A DNA stretch of 64,000 bases. Source: Caldicoprobacter guelmensis. Its GTDB lineage: Bacteria; Bacillota; Clostridia; Caldicoprobacterales; Caldicoprobacteraceae. Each line of letters opens with the position of its first letter. Position 1 is the stretch's first letter. The stretch covers positions 1 through 64,000 of the forward strand of contig NZ_JAFBDW010000002.1 of assembly GCF_016908415.1 (NCBI RefSeq), written 5' to 3'. This document shows, piece after piece, positions 31,154 to 39,932 of this stretch. A program made the translations under genes and the position numbers. The notes under the pieces were generated by a model. That model saw nothing but the letters and a program-made list of their open reading frames with translations. It searched no databases and had not been told where the DNA came from.

Positions 31154-33238
31154 ATGAGCAGTTATGCAACACGTAACATTCGCAACGTCGGGCTGGTAGG
31201 CCACGGCGGAGAAGGCAAGACCACTCTTACCGAAGCCATGCTTTTCAATGCCAAGGTCATCGACAGATTTGGCCGTGTTGATGACGGCACCACCACTACC
31301 GATTTTGACCCCGAGGAGATAAAGAGAAAGATATCCATCAACGCCGCTTTAGCGCCGTTTGAATGGAATGGCCATAAGATAAACGTCATAGACGTGCCGG
31401 GCTATTTTGATTTTGTGGGCGAAATGATTGAGGCTTTGCGGGTGGTGGATGGAGCCGTCATTGTAGTGGGCGCGGTATCGGGTTTGATGGTTGGCACTGA
31501 AAAGGCGTGGGACTACTGCAAGGAATATGATTTGCCCATCATGATCTTTGTCAACCAGATGGATCGTGAGAATGTTAACTATGAAAAAGTTCTGGAACAG
31601 CTTGAAGGCAAGTATGGGACGTGTATCACTCCTTTTCAGATACCCCTCATGAAGGGTGGCAGGTTTGTCGGGCTTGTGGATATAGTCAAAATGAAGGCAT
31701 GGGAGTTTAGCGATAAGGGCATTAAAGAGACGGCGATTCCCGGCGATATCTCTGATACAGTAGAATCGATTCGTACGCGCCTGGTGGAGGCTGCAGCCGA
31801 GACCAGCGAGGAGTTGATGGAGAAGTACTTTGAGGGAGAAGACTTTACAGAAGAGGAGATTCAATCAGCATTGCGTAAAGGGGTTGCCTCTGGCGACATA
31901 GTTCCGGTGCTGTTTGGCTCGGCTTTAAGCAATATGGGAATTGATATATTGATAGACAGCCTTATAAAATATATTCCATCTCCAGATGAGCGGCCAGAGG
32001 TATCTTTAACCAACGTTAAAACGGGTAAAGTGGAAAAGCGTAAAGTCGATGCTACGCAGCCTTTCTCAGCTTTCGTGTTCAAGACCATCGTTGACCCATT
32101 CGTAGGCAAGCTTTCACTCTTCAAGGTCATGTCTGGCGAGCTTGTAAACGGAATGAGTCTTTACAATGCCAACAAAGAAAAGAGCGAAAAGAGCGGAAAT
32201 CTGTATATCTTGAGAGGGAAAAAGCAGATTGCGGTGGATAAGCTGACGGCGGGCGATATAGGCGCGCTTGCCAAGCTTCAAAACACGGCTACGGGTGATA
32301 CGCTGTGCGATCCGGCATATCCCGTCATGTATGAAGGCTTCCAGTTCCCTGAACCCTGCATTTCTATGGCGGTTAACGCGGAAAAAGAGGGAGAAGAAGA
32401 AAAGGTGTTTAGCGGTCTGAACAGGCTTATGGAAGAGGACCCAACGTTTAAAATTGAACAGAACTTTGAAACGGGCGAAACCCTCATCTGGGGGACGGGT
32501 GAAGTGCACCTCGACGTTATCGCCAGCCGTTTGAAGAATAAATTTGGTGTGAATGCGGTGTTTAAAGAGCCCAAGGTGCCCTACCGTGAGACCATACGCA
32601 AGTCCATAAAGGCGGAGGGCAAGCACAAAAAGCAAACAGGTGGACATGGGCAGTATGGCCATGTGTTTATCGAGTTTGAACCGCTGCCCAACCCGGACGA
32701 GCAACGTTTTGAGTTTGTTGACAAGATTGTAGGCGGCGTCGTGCCGCGCCAGTATATACCCGCCGTTGAAAAGGGACTGGTGGAGGCCATGCAAAAGGGC
32801 GTGCTGGCAGGCTATCCCATGGTGGGGATAAGGGCTACGCTTTATGATGGCTCCTACCACCCAGTGGACTCCTCTGAAATGTCCTTCAAGATTGCCGCAT
32901 ACCTGGCATACAAGAAGCTGGAACAGGCTGAGCCAGTATTGCTTGAACCCATAATGCACGCCGAGGTCATAATACCCGATGAGTACATGGGCGATATCAT
33001 AGGTGATTTGAATCGCAGGCGGGGCCGCATACTTGGCATGACGCCGCTGGGGAACGGCATGCAAAAGGTGGATGCCGAGGTGCCGATGGCCGAGATGTTC
33101 CGCTACGCCACCGATTTGAGGTCCATGACCCAGGCCCGCGGCAGCTTTAAGCTTACCTTTGTGCGGTATGAGGAGGTCCCGGCTAACATAAGCGCCAAAG
33201 TCGTGGAACAGGCCAGGCGCGAGGCCCAGAGCGAGTAG
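31154..33238 (+). CDS. elongation factor G-like GTPase (EF-G paralogue)
   Basis: A 694-aa translational GTPase with the EF-G domain order: G domain (P-loop GHGGEGKTTLTE, DVPGYFDF as G3, NQMDRE as G4), domain II, domain III (MEEDPTFKIEQNFETGETLIWG), domain IV (QTGGHGQYGHVFIEFEP) and domain V. The P-loop replaces the GHIDAGKTT of canonical EF-G, which marks the EF-G-like (EF-G2) group. It stands alone, not with rpsL/rpsG/tuf, supporting a paralogue. ATG 31154 fits AGGGGG better than ATG 31148. Role in translocation or recycling is unproven. Confidence 0.9.
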   Translation: MSSYATRNIRNVGLVGHGGEGKTTLTEAMLFNAKVIDRFGRVDDGTTTTDFDPEEIKRKISINAALAPFEWNGHKINVIDVPGYFDFVGEMIEALRVVDGAVIVVGAVSGLMVGTEKAWDYCKEYDLPIMIFVNQMDRENVNYEKVLEQLEGKYGTCITPFQIPLMKGGRFVGLVDIVKMKAWEFSDKGIKETAIPGDISDTVESIRTRLVEAAAETSEELMEKYFEGEDFTEEEIQSALRKGVASGDIVPVLFGSALSNMGIDILIDSLIKYIPSPDERPEVSLTNVKTGKVEKRKVDATQPFSAFVFKTIVDPFVGKLSLFKVMSGELVNGMSLYNANKEKSEKSGNLYILRGKKQIAVDKLTAGDIGALAKLQNTATGDTLCDPAYPVMYEGFQFPEPCISMAVNAEKEGEEEKVFSGLNRLMEEDPTFKIEQNFETGETLIWGTGEVHLDVIASRLKNKFGVNAVFKEPKVPYRETIRKSIKAEGKHKKQTGGHGQYGHVFIEFEPLPNPDEQRFEFVDKIVGGVVPRQYIPAVEKGLVEAMQKGVLAGYPMVGIRATLYDGSYHPVDSSEMSFKIAAYLAYKKLEQAEPVLLEPIMHAEVIIPDEYMGDIIGDLNRRRGRILGMTPLGNGMQKVDAEVPMAEMFRYATDLRSMTQARGSFKLTFVRYEEVPANISAKVVEQARREAQSE

Positions 33239-33265
33239 TTTGAGTTTTATATTACCATATTAACC

Positions 33266-33300
33266 CCGGGCACCTTATAAGAAAGGCTGCCCGGTTTTTT
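33266..33300 (+). terminator. Rho-independent terminator after the EF-G-like gene
   Basis: CCGGGCA (33266-33272) pairs with TGCCCGG (33288-33294), followed by TTTTTT. Confidence 0.92.
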
Positions 33301-33503
33301 AATTGACAGGCTAGCTTTTGTATCGGCAGTATTAAAATGGGGTAGGACAAAGTGTACGGTATATTGGTTTGGTTTTTCTATACAAATTTTTTTAAATACC
33401 TCAGGGCGATGAATCAACTAATGGTTTCATTCCAACCATGTTGCCGAAGTCTACCCTATTACGATACACATATAAATGAGACTTTGAGGGGGGGCAGATA
33501 ACC

Positions 33504-34442
33504 ATGATAACAACCGTCACGCTAAATCCCTGCATTGATCGAATGGTTACTGTTGAAAAATTCATCTACGGCGGGCTTAATAGGATTATAGACAGCCGTG
33601 TGGACGCTGCCGGTAAGGGCATCAACGTGGCTGTGGCGCTGCACCAGCTGGGAGAAAAGGCATTTTGCATCGGCTTTAACTATACGGAAAGAGGGCGCAT
33701 GATAAGGGACTTTTTAGATAGTAGCGGCATTCCCTATGATTTCGTTGAGGTAGAAGGCGAGGTACGTGTGAACCTCAAGGTGTTTGACTTATCTCAAGGC
33801 GTGGTCACCGAGATAAACGAAAGCGGGTATCCTGTTTTGCTTGAGCACATCGAAAAACTCAAAGATAAAATCGACATGTATGCTCCCAAAAGCAGCATGA
33901 TGGTGTTCAGCGGGAGCGTACCTAGGGGCGTGATGACCTCTATTTATAGAGAACTCATAGAGCAGGCTAAAAGGTACGGAGTGCTGTGCGTGCTGGATGC
34001 TGAGGGTGAGCTGCTGCTTGAGGGCATAAAAGCGCAGCCTTATCTCATAAAGCCAAACTTGTACGAGCTTGAGAAGGCGACGGGTAAAACCCTTACTACC
34101 TACGGTGAAATAGTCAGGGCTGCGAAGGTTTTTTTAGAAAAAGGGGTGCGCATAGTGGGGGTGTCCATGGGGAGTCAGGGCGCTATGATCATAGACGAGA
34201 AAGAGGCGTATTATGCCCATCCCGTTCCTGTAGAAGTAAAGGGTACAGCCGGAGCGGGCGATTCCATGGTGGCGGGCTTTTGCATTGCGATTAAAGAAGG
34301 AGCTGGTTTAAAGGATATGCTGCGCTATGGTGTAGCGGCTGCCACTGCATCGGTGGTGAGGGAGGGTACACTTCTTTGTACCCGTGAGGGGTTTGAAAGC
34401 ATGCTGCCGCGGGTTGAGATAGAAAAGGTTGTCGATTTTTAA
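33504..34442 (+). CDS. fruK: 1-phosphofructokinase
   Basis: A PfkB-family hexose-phosphate kinase of 312 aa, best matching 1-phosphofructokinase (fructose 1-phosphate to fructose 1,6-bisphosphate). It starts MITTVTLNPCIDRMVTVE, has AAGKGINVAVALHQLG, FSGSVPRG, IKPNLYELE, and the catalytic GTAGAGDSMVAGF. The usual partners, a DeoR-type FruR and a fructose PTS, are absent from the neighbourhood, so tagatose-6-phosphate kinase activity cannot be ruled out. Confidence 0.85.
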   Translation: MITTVTLNPCIDRMVTVEKFIYGGLNRIIDSRVDAAGKGINVAVALHQLGEKAFCIGFNYTERGRMIRDFLDSSGIPYDFVEVEGEVRVNLKVFDLSQGVVTEINESGYPVLLEHIEKLKDKIDMYAPKSSMMVFSGSVPRGVMTSIYRELIEQAKRYGVLCVLDAEGELLLEGIKAQPYLIKPNLYELEKATGKTLTTYGEIVRAAKVFLEKGVRIVGVSMGSQGAMIIDEKEAYYAHPVPVEVKGTAGAGDSMVAGFCIAIKEGAGLKDMLRYGVAAATASVVREGTLLCTREGFESMLPRVEIEKVVDF

Positions 34443-34552
34443 GCTATACTGCGATTTGTGCGATTTATAGAGAGAATCAGTGAATTTTAGCGTTTGCACT
34501 GCAACTTTTCTCCCTCTTCTTCCGTCTATAAAGGTGAAAGGAGGGCGGGGAT

Positions 34553-35977
34553 GTGGATTGCAAACAGTGTAGGGAAAATATATCGGCGTATATAGACGGC
34601 GTGCTGGACGGCACTGCGATGATAGAGTTGCGGCAGCATTTAAGTCAGTGCCCTCTGTGTCAGGAGGAGTATGAAGACATCTTTAAGGTAAGGAAAATGT
34701 GTGCTGGTCTGGAGGATGTCCAACTGCCTTCCGGTTTTTGCGAGCGTGTCATAGTTAGATTGAAGAGGGAGGAGAGCATGAATATGGTGAGAAAAATTAA
34801 ATGGAGAATTAGCCGAAGGGTTACTGCCGGCGTGGCTGCTGCTGTGGTGCTGGTAGTCGGAGTGGCACTGTTGGTGAGCGGGCTGGGAGTCGATAAGGGC
34901 ACATACAACCGTGATATGGCAACCGAGCAAGCTGTTCCACCGCTTTATGATGCAGAGCAGGGGAAGGGTGGCTACCAGGTTGGCTCCAGTGGAAGGGCAG
35001 GTTATCAGAGTGAGGAAGGTGCAAAGGACAGCGTGGCACCCGATGCCGCGTGGGCTGAGGACAGCGTTGGCAGCGGCGTGAAAGGTGAGATGCAACCAGA
35101 TGTAGCTGAACAGGCGCCAAGCAGGATAGACGAAACCGCAAATCTTTCTACTAAGCCAGGAGCAGCTGAGCAAGAGAAATTGGCTTCTCAGCTTTCCGGT
35201 GTTGCGCAGGCTTTGATTGGAGCACAGGCAGGGACTGAGAGGAAAATTATACGCTCGGCATACCTCAGCATGGAGACTACAGAATTTGACCGTACGGTGA
35301 ATGAGATTATCGGCAAAGTGAATGTATACCTGGGATATATTGAATCTTCCGAGATTCAGGGCAAACCCACTTATCAGGGTCAGGTGTCCAACCGCAAAGC
35401 ACATTTCGAGATACGCGTGCCTTCAAAGTCCTTTGACTCGTTTATTGGAGACATGGTAGAGCTGGGCAACGTGACCAGTCGGCAAATAAGGGGTGAGGAC
35501 ATAACTGCTCAGTATTTGGATGTGGAGGCTAGACTTAAGTCTTTGAGGCTCCAGGAGGAAAGGTTGCTCACTCTGCTCAGCAAGGCTGAAAAGCTGCAGG
35601 ATATCATAGAGCTTGAACGAGAGCTTTCACGCGTGCGCTACGAGATTGAGAACTACACCGGTACCTTGAAACAATGGGATAATATGGTGCAATACTCACG
35701 TATTTCCGTTGATGTGTATGAAGTAAGGGAGATCAAGCAGGAAAAACCTGAGCCAATAACCTGGGGTGATAGGATTGTAAGTGGGTTTATAAAGTCTTGG
35801 GAGAGCATTGGCAAGCTGTTTGGTGACCTGATAGTTTTCCTGGTGAGTGCTGTACCATACCTGCTAATATTGGCTGTTATTGGATGGACGGTGTGGTATG
35901 GTGTTAAAAGGTCAAGGATTGCATTGAAGCAAGAAGTGAAAAAAGAGGAAGGAGAGGGTGAAAATCATGACAAATAA
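34553..35977 (+). CDS. zinc-finger anti-sigma-like protein with DUF4349 domain
   Basis: A 474-aa membrane protein. Residues 1-45 form a zf-HC2 anti-sigma zinc finger (C-x2-C at the start, then H-x3-C-x2-C as HLSQCPLC). Then come one membrane span (about 83-105), a low-complexity acidic/serine stretch, a DUF4349 extracytoplasmic domain with coiled coil (about 230-415, with LEDI-like LQDIIELERELSRVRYEIE), and a C-terminal span (about 430-455). The GTG start has AGGAGG 8 bases upstream. No sigma-factor gene precedes it, unlike most zf-HC2 proteins. Confidence 0.82.
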   Translation: MDCKQCRENISAYIDGVLDGTAMIELRQHLSQCPLCQEEYEDIFKVRKMCAGLEDVQLPSGFCERVIVRLKREESMNMVRKIKWRISRRVTAGVAAAVVLVVGVALLVSGLGVDKGTYNRDMATEQAVPPLYDAEQGKGGYQVGSSGRAGYQSEEGAKDSVAPDAAWAEDSVGSGVKGEMQPDVAEQAPSRIDETANLSTKPGAAEQEKLASQLSGVAQALIGAQAGTERKIIRSAYLSMETTEFDRTVNEIIGKVNVYLGYIESSEIQGKPTYQGQVSNRKAHFEIRVPSKSFDSFIGDMVELGNVTSRQIRGEDITAQYLDVEARLKSLRLQEERLLTLLSKAEKLQDIIELERELSRVRYEIENYTGTLKQWDNMVQYSRISVDVYEVREIKQEKPEPITWGDRIVSGFIKSWESIGKLFGDLIVFLVSAVPYLLILAVIGWTVWYGVKRSRIALKQEVKKEEGEGENHDK

Positions 35978-36728
35978 GATTTTGATGGTGGCTGTCATTG
36001 TGCTGGCAGTGGCATGTATAGGCCTCTCGGTGGGATCTATATTTCTTAAAGATACCCCGGTAGTAAATGTCACCAATCCCGAGAATGTATATGTAAAAGA
36101 GAATATCATCACTGTCTCAGGTACCGATAAGGTGAGCGTAAAGCCTGACGTGGCATATATAAATGTAGGTGTTGAGACATTTATGAAAGACCCTAAAGCG
36201 GCGCAGCAGGAAAATGCCAAAATCATGGAAAAGATAATAAACAAGCTGAAGGCTATGGGAGTAGAGGAAAAGGATATTCAGACTTCTAATTATCATGTGT
36301 ATCCACAGTATAATTATGTTGGCAACAAAAATGTCCTTGAAGGATATAGGGTTAATAACACTGTTAGGGTAACGGTTCGGGATGTACAAAAGGTAGGTGA
36401 TATATTGAGCAATGTACATGAAGAAGGGGCCAATTATTCATATGGCGTGTATTTTGGAATTTTGGACCAGGAAGCTGCTTACAGGGATGCTTTGAAAAAA
36501 GCGATTGATCAGGCTAAGGCCAGGGCTGAACTGATAGCCCAGCAGTCTGGTGCAAAATTGAAGAAGCTGGTGGCTGTGTACGAAGGTTCTGCTTCTGTGC
36601 AGCCTTATTATAGGGATTACGTGAGGATGGAAGGCATTGAAAAAGCCGGTGCCGATTGGAGTGTCCCCATATCAGAAGGAGAAATTGAGGTGGCTGCAAC
36701 TGTAACGCTGGTTTATACCATTGAATAA
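35967..36728 (+). CDS. SIMPL domain-containing (DUF541) exported protein
   Basis: A 253-aa protein with an N-terminal membrane/signal segment (KILMVAVIVLAVACIGLSVGSIFL) and a SIMPL domain: ITVSGTDKVSVKPDVAYINVGVET, YHVYPQYNY, YRVNNTVRVTVRDVQKVG, and the C-terminal AATVTLVY. SIMPL proteins are periplasmic or outer-face proteins of unclear role. The ATG overlaps the end of the DUF4349 gene by 11 bases, so they are coupled. A GTG at 35958 is inside the ribosome site and unlikely. Confidence 0.88.
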   Translation: MTNKILMVAVIVLAVACIGLSVGSIFLKDTPVVNVTNPENVYVKENIITVSGTDKVSVKPDVAYINVGVETFMKDPKAAQQENAKIMEKIINKLKAMGVEEKDIQTSNYHVYPQYNYVGNKNVLEGYRVNNTVRVTVRDVQKVGDILSNVHEEGANYSYGVYFGILDQEAAYRDALKKAIDQAKARAELIAQQSGAKLKKLVAVYEGSASVQPYYRDYVRMEGIEKAGADWSVPISEGEIEVAATVTLVYTIE

Positions 36729-36796
36729 CTTGAGGTCACAGAGGGCAGTGGTGTTGGTGAACATCAAAGGGAGTCTCATGTATGTATTTAACAGGG

Positions 36797-36824
36797 AAAA
36801 GGTGGATGAAAAATCCGCCTTTTT
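36797..36824 (+). terminator. Rho-independent terminator after the SIMPL gene
   Basis: AAAAGGTGGAT and ATCCGCCTTTTT form a stem with a short loop and T-tail; AGGGAA/TTCCCT can extend it. Confidence 0.8.
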
Positions 36825-36847
36825 GTATTCCCTTTCTTTGTCGAGTG

Positions 36848-36856
36848 TGCTATAAT
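36848..36856 (+). promoter_or_regulatory. extended -10 promoter of the polysaccharide control genes
   Basis: TGCTATAAT (TGn plus a perfect TATAAT) lies 41 bases before the Wzz-like gene. No good -35 box is seen, as is usual for extended -10 promoters. Confidence 0.55.
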
Positions 36857-36897
36857 TAATTCGAAATACGGCATGAGATGAGGGAAGGGTGTAACCT

Positions 36898-37581
36898 ATG
36901 GCGTTAAATGAGGAAATGGAGCTCAGGGATTTATTCGAAATTATTCGCAAAAGATTGGGTCTTATAGTTTTGATAACTTTAATATCCCTATCGATAAGTG
37001 CTGTTGTAAGCTTTTTTTTGTTAGATGAGGTATACGAGACCTCTACGACGCTCATGGTGGGCAAGACTCAGAATAGCCAAACCAATACCATTGAATACAA
37101 CGACATACTGGCAAATCAAAAGTTGGTCAACACATACAGCGAGATCGCAAAGAGCGATCGAGTTTTGGACAAGGTCATTGAAAAGTTACAGCTTGAATTG
37201 AAACCTTCCGACCTGCGTAAAAAGATAACCGTGGCTTCGGTTAAAGAAACCGAGATCATACGCATAACGGTGGAGGATACTGACCCGGGTTTTGCCACCG
37301 ACCTTGCCAATGCCATTGCCGAGGTCTTCATGAAGGAAGTAGTAGACATCATGAAGCTGGACAACGTGCAGGTTATTGATGTGGCAAAGGTTCCTGAAGA
37401 GCCAGTTAAGCCCAAGCCGCTCCTTAACATAGCCATAGCCGGGGTGCTGGGGCTCATGCTGGGGCTGGGTCTGGTATTTCTTATAGAATATCTCGATAAC
37501 ACCATCAAAATGTCGGAGGATATCGAAAGATACCTTGAACTGCCTGTGCTGGGGGTCATCCCAATGTATGAGGAACAGTAA
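36898..37581 (+). CDS. Wzz/YveK-like capsular polysaccharide modulator
   Basis: A 227-aa membrane adaptor of the bacterial tyrosine kinase system (CapA/YveK type). It has two membrane spans (about residues 18-40 and 178-200) flanking an extracytoplasmic Wzz domain (YETSTTLMVGK, NDILANQKLVNTYSEIAKS), and the proline-rich PEEPVKPKPLLNIAIAG before the second span. It activates the cytoplasmic kinase encoded next and affects polymer length. Confidence 0.92.
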   Translation: MALNEEMELRDLFEIIRKRLGLIVLITLISLSISAVVSFFLLDEVYETSTTLMVGKTQNSQTNTIEYNDILANQKLVNTYSEIAKSDRVLDKVIEKLQLELKPSDLRKKITVASVKETEIIRITVEDTDPGFATDLANAIAEVFMKEVVDIMKLDNVQVIDVAKVPEEPVKPKPLLNIAIAGVLGLMLGLGLVFLIEYLDNTIKMSEDIERYLELPVLGVIPMYEEQ

Positions 37582-37604
37582 AATGTTTGTGAGGTGTATA
37601 GAGG

Positions 37605-38378
37605 TTGAGAACTACTGGTTTGGTAACACACGCAGATCCCAAATCGCCTGTTGCAGAGGCTTACAGGATTTTGAGAACCAATATCGAATTTTCGTCCACT
37701 GACCGCAAAATAAAGGTCATACTGGTGACCAGCAGCGGGCCTGCCGAGGGTAAGAGCACCACGGCTGCCAATATGGCCATAGCTATGGCTGAAGCCAATC
37801 GCAGGGTGCTTCTTATAGACTGTGACCTGCGAAAACCTGCTATTCACAGGATGTTTGGCCTAGTAAACATAAAGGGGCTTACGAATATACTGGTGGAAGG
37901 ACTTAAATACAGCGATATTACCAATGTGACCGAGGTGGAAAATTTAGAAGTCATAACCAGTGGACCCAAGCCCCCCAATCCTGCCGAGCTTCTTGGCTCA
38001 CAAAGGATGAAGGAGCTTCTGGATAAGGTGCGAGAAGATTATGACGTGGTCATAATAGACACGCCGCCGGTATTGCCGGTTACCGATGCTGCCGTGCTAT
38101 CCCAGTATGTGGACGGCGTGGTGCTGGTAGCGGGTTATGGTTTGACCACCTTTGAGGCTGCAGCTCAGGCCAAAGCCAGTCTGCAAAAGGTGAATGCTAA
38201 GATATTGGGGGTTGTGCTAAACGGCGTTCCCACAGACAGGCGGGGAGGCTATTATTACTACTATTATTACTACTATGACGAGCACGGTAGGAAAAAGAAG
38301 CGCCGCAGCTCTACCATGCAGCAGCCGATTTCGATGGATGGAATGTCAGTTTCGAGAAGCGAGGGTATGAATTTGTAA
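37605..38378 (+). CDS. CpsD/YwqD-family protein tyrosine kinase (BY-kinase)
   Basis: A 257-aa P-loop kinase that autophosphorylates on a C-terminal tyrosine cluster. Seen are Walker A SSGPAEGKSTTAAN, Walker A' LLIDCDLRKP, and Walker B VVIIDTPPVLP. The tail carries nine consecutive tyrosines (residues 216-224) followed by a basic stretch. The start is a TTG with GAGGTG upstream. The stop overlaps the phosphatase ATG by one base (TAATG). Confidence 0.93.
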   Translation: MRTTGLVTHADPKSPVAEAYRILRTNIEFSSTDRKIKVILVTSSGPAEGKSTTAANMAIAMAEANRRVLLIDCDLRKPAIHRMFGLVNIKGLTNILVEGLKYSDITNVTEVENLEVITSGPKPPNPAELLGSQRMKELLDKVREDYDVVIIDTPPVLPVTDAAVLSQYVDGVVLVAGYGLTTFEAAAQAKASLQKVNAKILGVVLNGVPTDRRGGYYYYYYYYYDEHGRKKKRRSSTMQQPISMDGMSVSRSEGMNL

Positions 38379-39145
38379 TGCTGGACCTCCACTGCCATAT
38401 ACTGCCCGAGGTGGATGACGGTGCCGGTTCCATAGGTGAAGCGCTTGCCATGGCGGCTGTGGCTGTGAAAGAAGGCATAGACGCCGTTGTGGCAACTCCG
38501 CACTGCCTGGATCCAAAAAACGTCGATGCTTTTGTGCGAGGTGTAGAGTGTCAGAGGCAGCAGCTTCAGAATGTGCTGGATGCTCAGCAGATGGACCTTG
38601 ATATTTTTCTGGGAGCTGAGGTGTTTATGGACCCCGCCTTTCTGAAGGTGGGGGGGCTTGAAAGGTTGACCATAAACGCTACTTCCTATATTTTGGTGGA
38701 GCTTCCTATGGGAGAGGTGCCGCTGTATGCCGAGGACTTTATATACAGGCTAAGGCTTAAGGGCTTCATACCCATAATCGCCCATCCAGAGAGGAACCTT
38801 GCCATCATCCGTGATCCGAATGTACTCTATCGTTTGGTGGATTTGGGCTGCCTGTGCCAGATCAACACCGGCAGCATAACCGGTTTTTTTGGGAAGCAAG
38901 TAAAACGGTGTGCTCGGATACTGCTGACGCACGGCATGGGGCATGTGCTGGGTACCGATGCCCATTCGGATGGTACGAGGGGGCCTTACATGAAAAAAGC
39001 TGTTGAGGAGCTAAAAAGTTGGCTGGATGGGGAGCAGGTGCGAAGGATAGTTGGCATTACGCCTTATCATATATTACAAGGCAAGATGGTTGCCACAGAG
39101 CCCCCAAGGAGGTATAAGCCCAGGATGAGGATATTTGGCTTTTAA
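38378..39145 (+). CDS. CpsB/YwqE-family PHP tyrosine-protein phosphatase
   Basis: A 255-aa metal-dependent phosphatase of the PHP fold that dephosphorylates the BY-kinase. Motifs are DLHCHILPEVDDG (residues 3-15), ATPHC, GAEVFMDP, IPIIAHPERN and the late GTDAHSDGTRGP. It overlaps the kinase gene by one base, giving a modulator-kinase-phosphatase cassette. Confidence 0.94.
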   Translation: MLDLHCHILPEVDDGAGSIGEALAMAAVAVKEGIDAVVATPHCLDPKNVDAFVRGVECQRQQLQNVLDAQQMDLDIFLGAEVFMDPAFLKVGGLERLTINATSYILVELPMGEVPLYAEDFIYRLRLKGFIPIIAHPERNLAIIRDPNVLYRLVDLGCLCQINTGSITGFFGKQVKRCARILLTHGMGHVLGTDAHSDGTRGPYMKKAVEELKSWLDGEQVRRIVGITPYHILQGKMVATEPPRRYKPRMRIFGF

Positions 39146-39183
39146 TCTGCGTTAATTTGCACTGGGGGGTTGAGGAAGTAGCT

Positions 39184-39720
39184 GTGGATATGGATGTTGA
39201 ATCGGAGATGAAATGGTATGCCATTTTTGTCGAAACAGGCCAGGAAGAAAATTTTGAGAAACTCATTAATGTGCTGTATCCGGATGAGAATATAAATATT
39301 TTAATTCCCAAAAGGAAGCTCATAGAGAGAAGGCAGGGCAAGGTTTATGAGATAACCAAGAAGCTGTTTCCCGGATATGTGCTGGTGAGAACGGTGATGA
39401 CCACAGATGTGTATTATAAACTGTCTAAGCTGCCGAGAGTGTACGGCGTTTTAAAGGATGAAACCGAGCCGGTACCTATAAGGGATGAAGAGATGGCTGT
39501 TATCCTTGCGCTGACATCCGAGGGAGAAACGATAGGCTTTTCCGAAGTGTACAAGGAAGGCGAGCGCATTGTAGTTATAAGCGGTCCTTTAAAGGGGCTG
39601 GAAGGGATTATAGAAAGAATTGATGCTCGAAAAAAGCGGGTAAAGGTACGGATTCAGTTTCTTGGCAGAGAAAAGCGTGTAGACCTGGGTGCTCATCTGA
39701 TTGATAGAAAAAGCGAGTGA
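39184..39720 (+). CDS. loaP: LoaP-type processive antiterminator (NusG paralogue)
   Basis: About 178 aa: an NGN domain starting MKWYAIFVETGQEENFEKLI and a C-terminal KOW domain (YKEGERIVVISGPLKGLEGII). Specialised NusG paralogues such as LoaP load on RNA polymerase through a leader RNA hairpin and let it read through terminators in long polysaccharide or antibiotic operons. It sits just before the promoter (39775) of the 11-kb glycan operon. Starts at GTG 39184 or ATG 39190 fit GAGGAAG; ATG 39208 is also possible. Confidence 0.88.
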   Translation: MDMDVESEMKWYAIFVETGQEENFEKLINVLYPDENINILIPKRKLIERRQGKVYEITKKLFPGYVLVRTVMTTDVYYKLSKLPRVYGVLKDETEPVPIRDEEMAVILALTSEGETIGFSEVYKEGERIVVISGPLKGLEGIIERIDARKKRVKVRIQFLGREKRVDLGAHLIDRKSE

Positions 39721-39774
39721 TTGCCCTAGTTTTTTAATGCGTGGATTGGTTTGTTTTTTGGCAAATTAATAACA

Positions 39775-39803
39775 TTGACACCCTGGTATATATACAGTAA
39801 AAT
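39775..39803 (+). promoter_or_regulatory. promoter of the glycan biosynthesis operon
   Basis: A perfect TTGACA at 39775-39780, a 17-base spacer, and TAAAAT at 39798-39803. The leader to the first gene is about 123 nt, room for a LoaP target RNA. Confidence 0.8.
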
Positions 39804-39825
39804 TTAAATGAGTTATATTGCAGGG

Positions 39826-39857
39826 TCATATGTGGGTTTTACTTTGTAGTTATATGA
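39826..39857 (+). promoter_or_regulatory. leader hairpin, possible LoaP recognition site
   Basis: TCATATG (39826-39832) can pair with TATATGA (39851-39857) in the operon leader. LoaP is known to need hairpins in the leader RNA, but I cannot match this one to a defined consensus. Confidence 0.3.
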
Positions 39858-39932
39858 AGGGGTACGTTGTGGTTTGCGGGAGGTCGGGCTGAATCTGTTA
39901 CCAATTTTTGAGGCAGAGGAGCAAGTGACGCT

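Noticed and set aside
32114..33064. A 316-codon open frame on the minus strand
   Set aside because: It lies wholly inside the EF-G-like gene in another frame, encodes a low-quality protein and has no ribosome site; a shadow of a GC-biased gene.
34442..34553. ECF sigma factor gene expected before the anti-sigma protein
   Set aside because: Only 110 bases are available, and the preceding gene is a sugar-phosphate kinase.
34640..35404. A 254-codon open frame on the minus strand
   Set aside because: It is antisense to the DUF4349 protein, with no known domain or start signal.
37116..37847. A 243-codon open frame on the minus strand
   Set aside because: It spans the 3' part of the Wzz-like gene and the 5' part of the kinase gene on the opposite strand; coding evidence is all on the plus strand.
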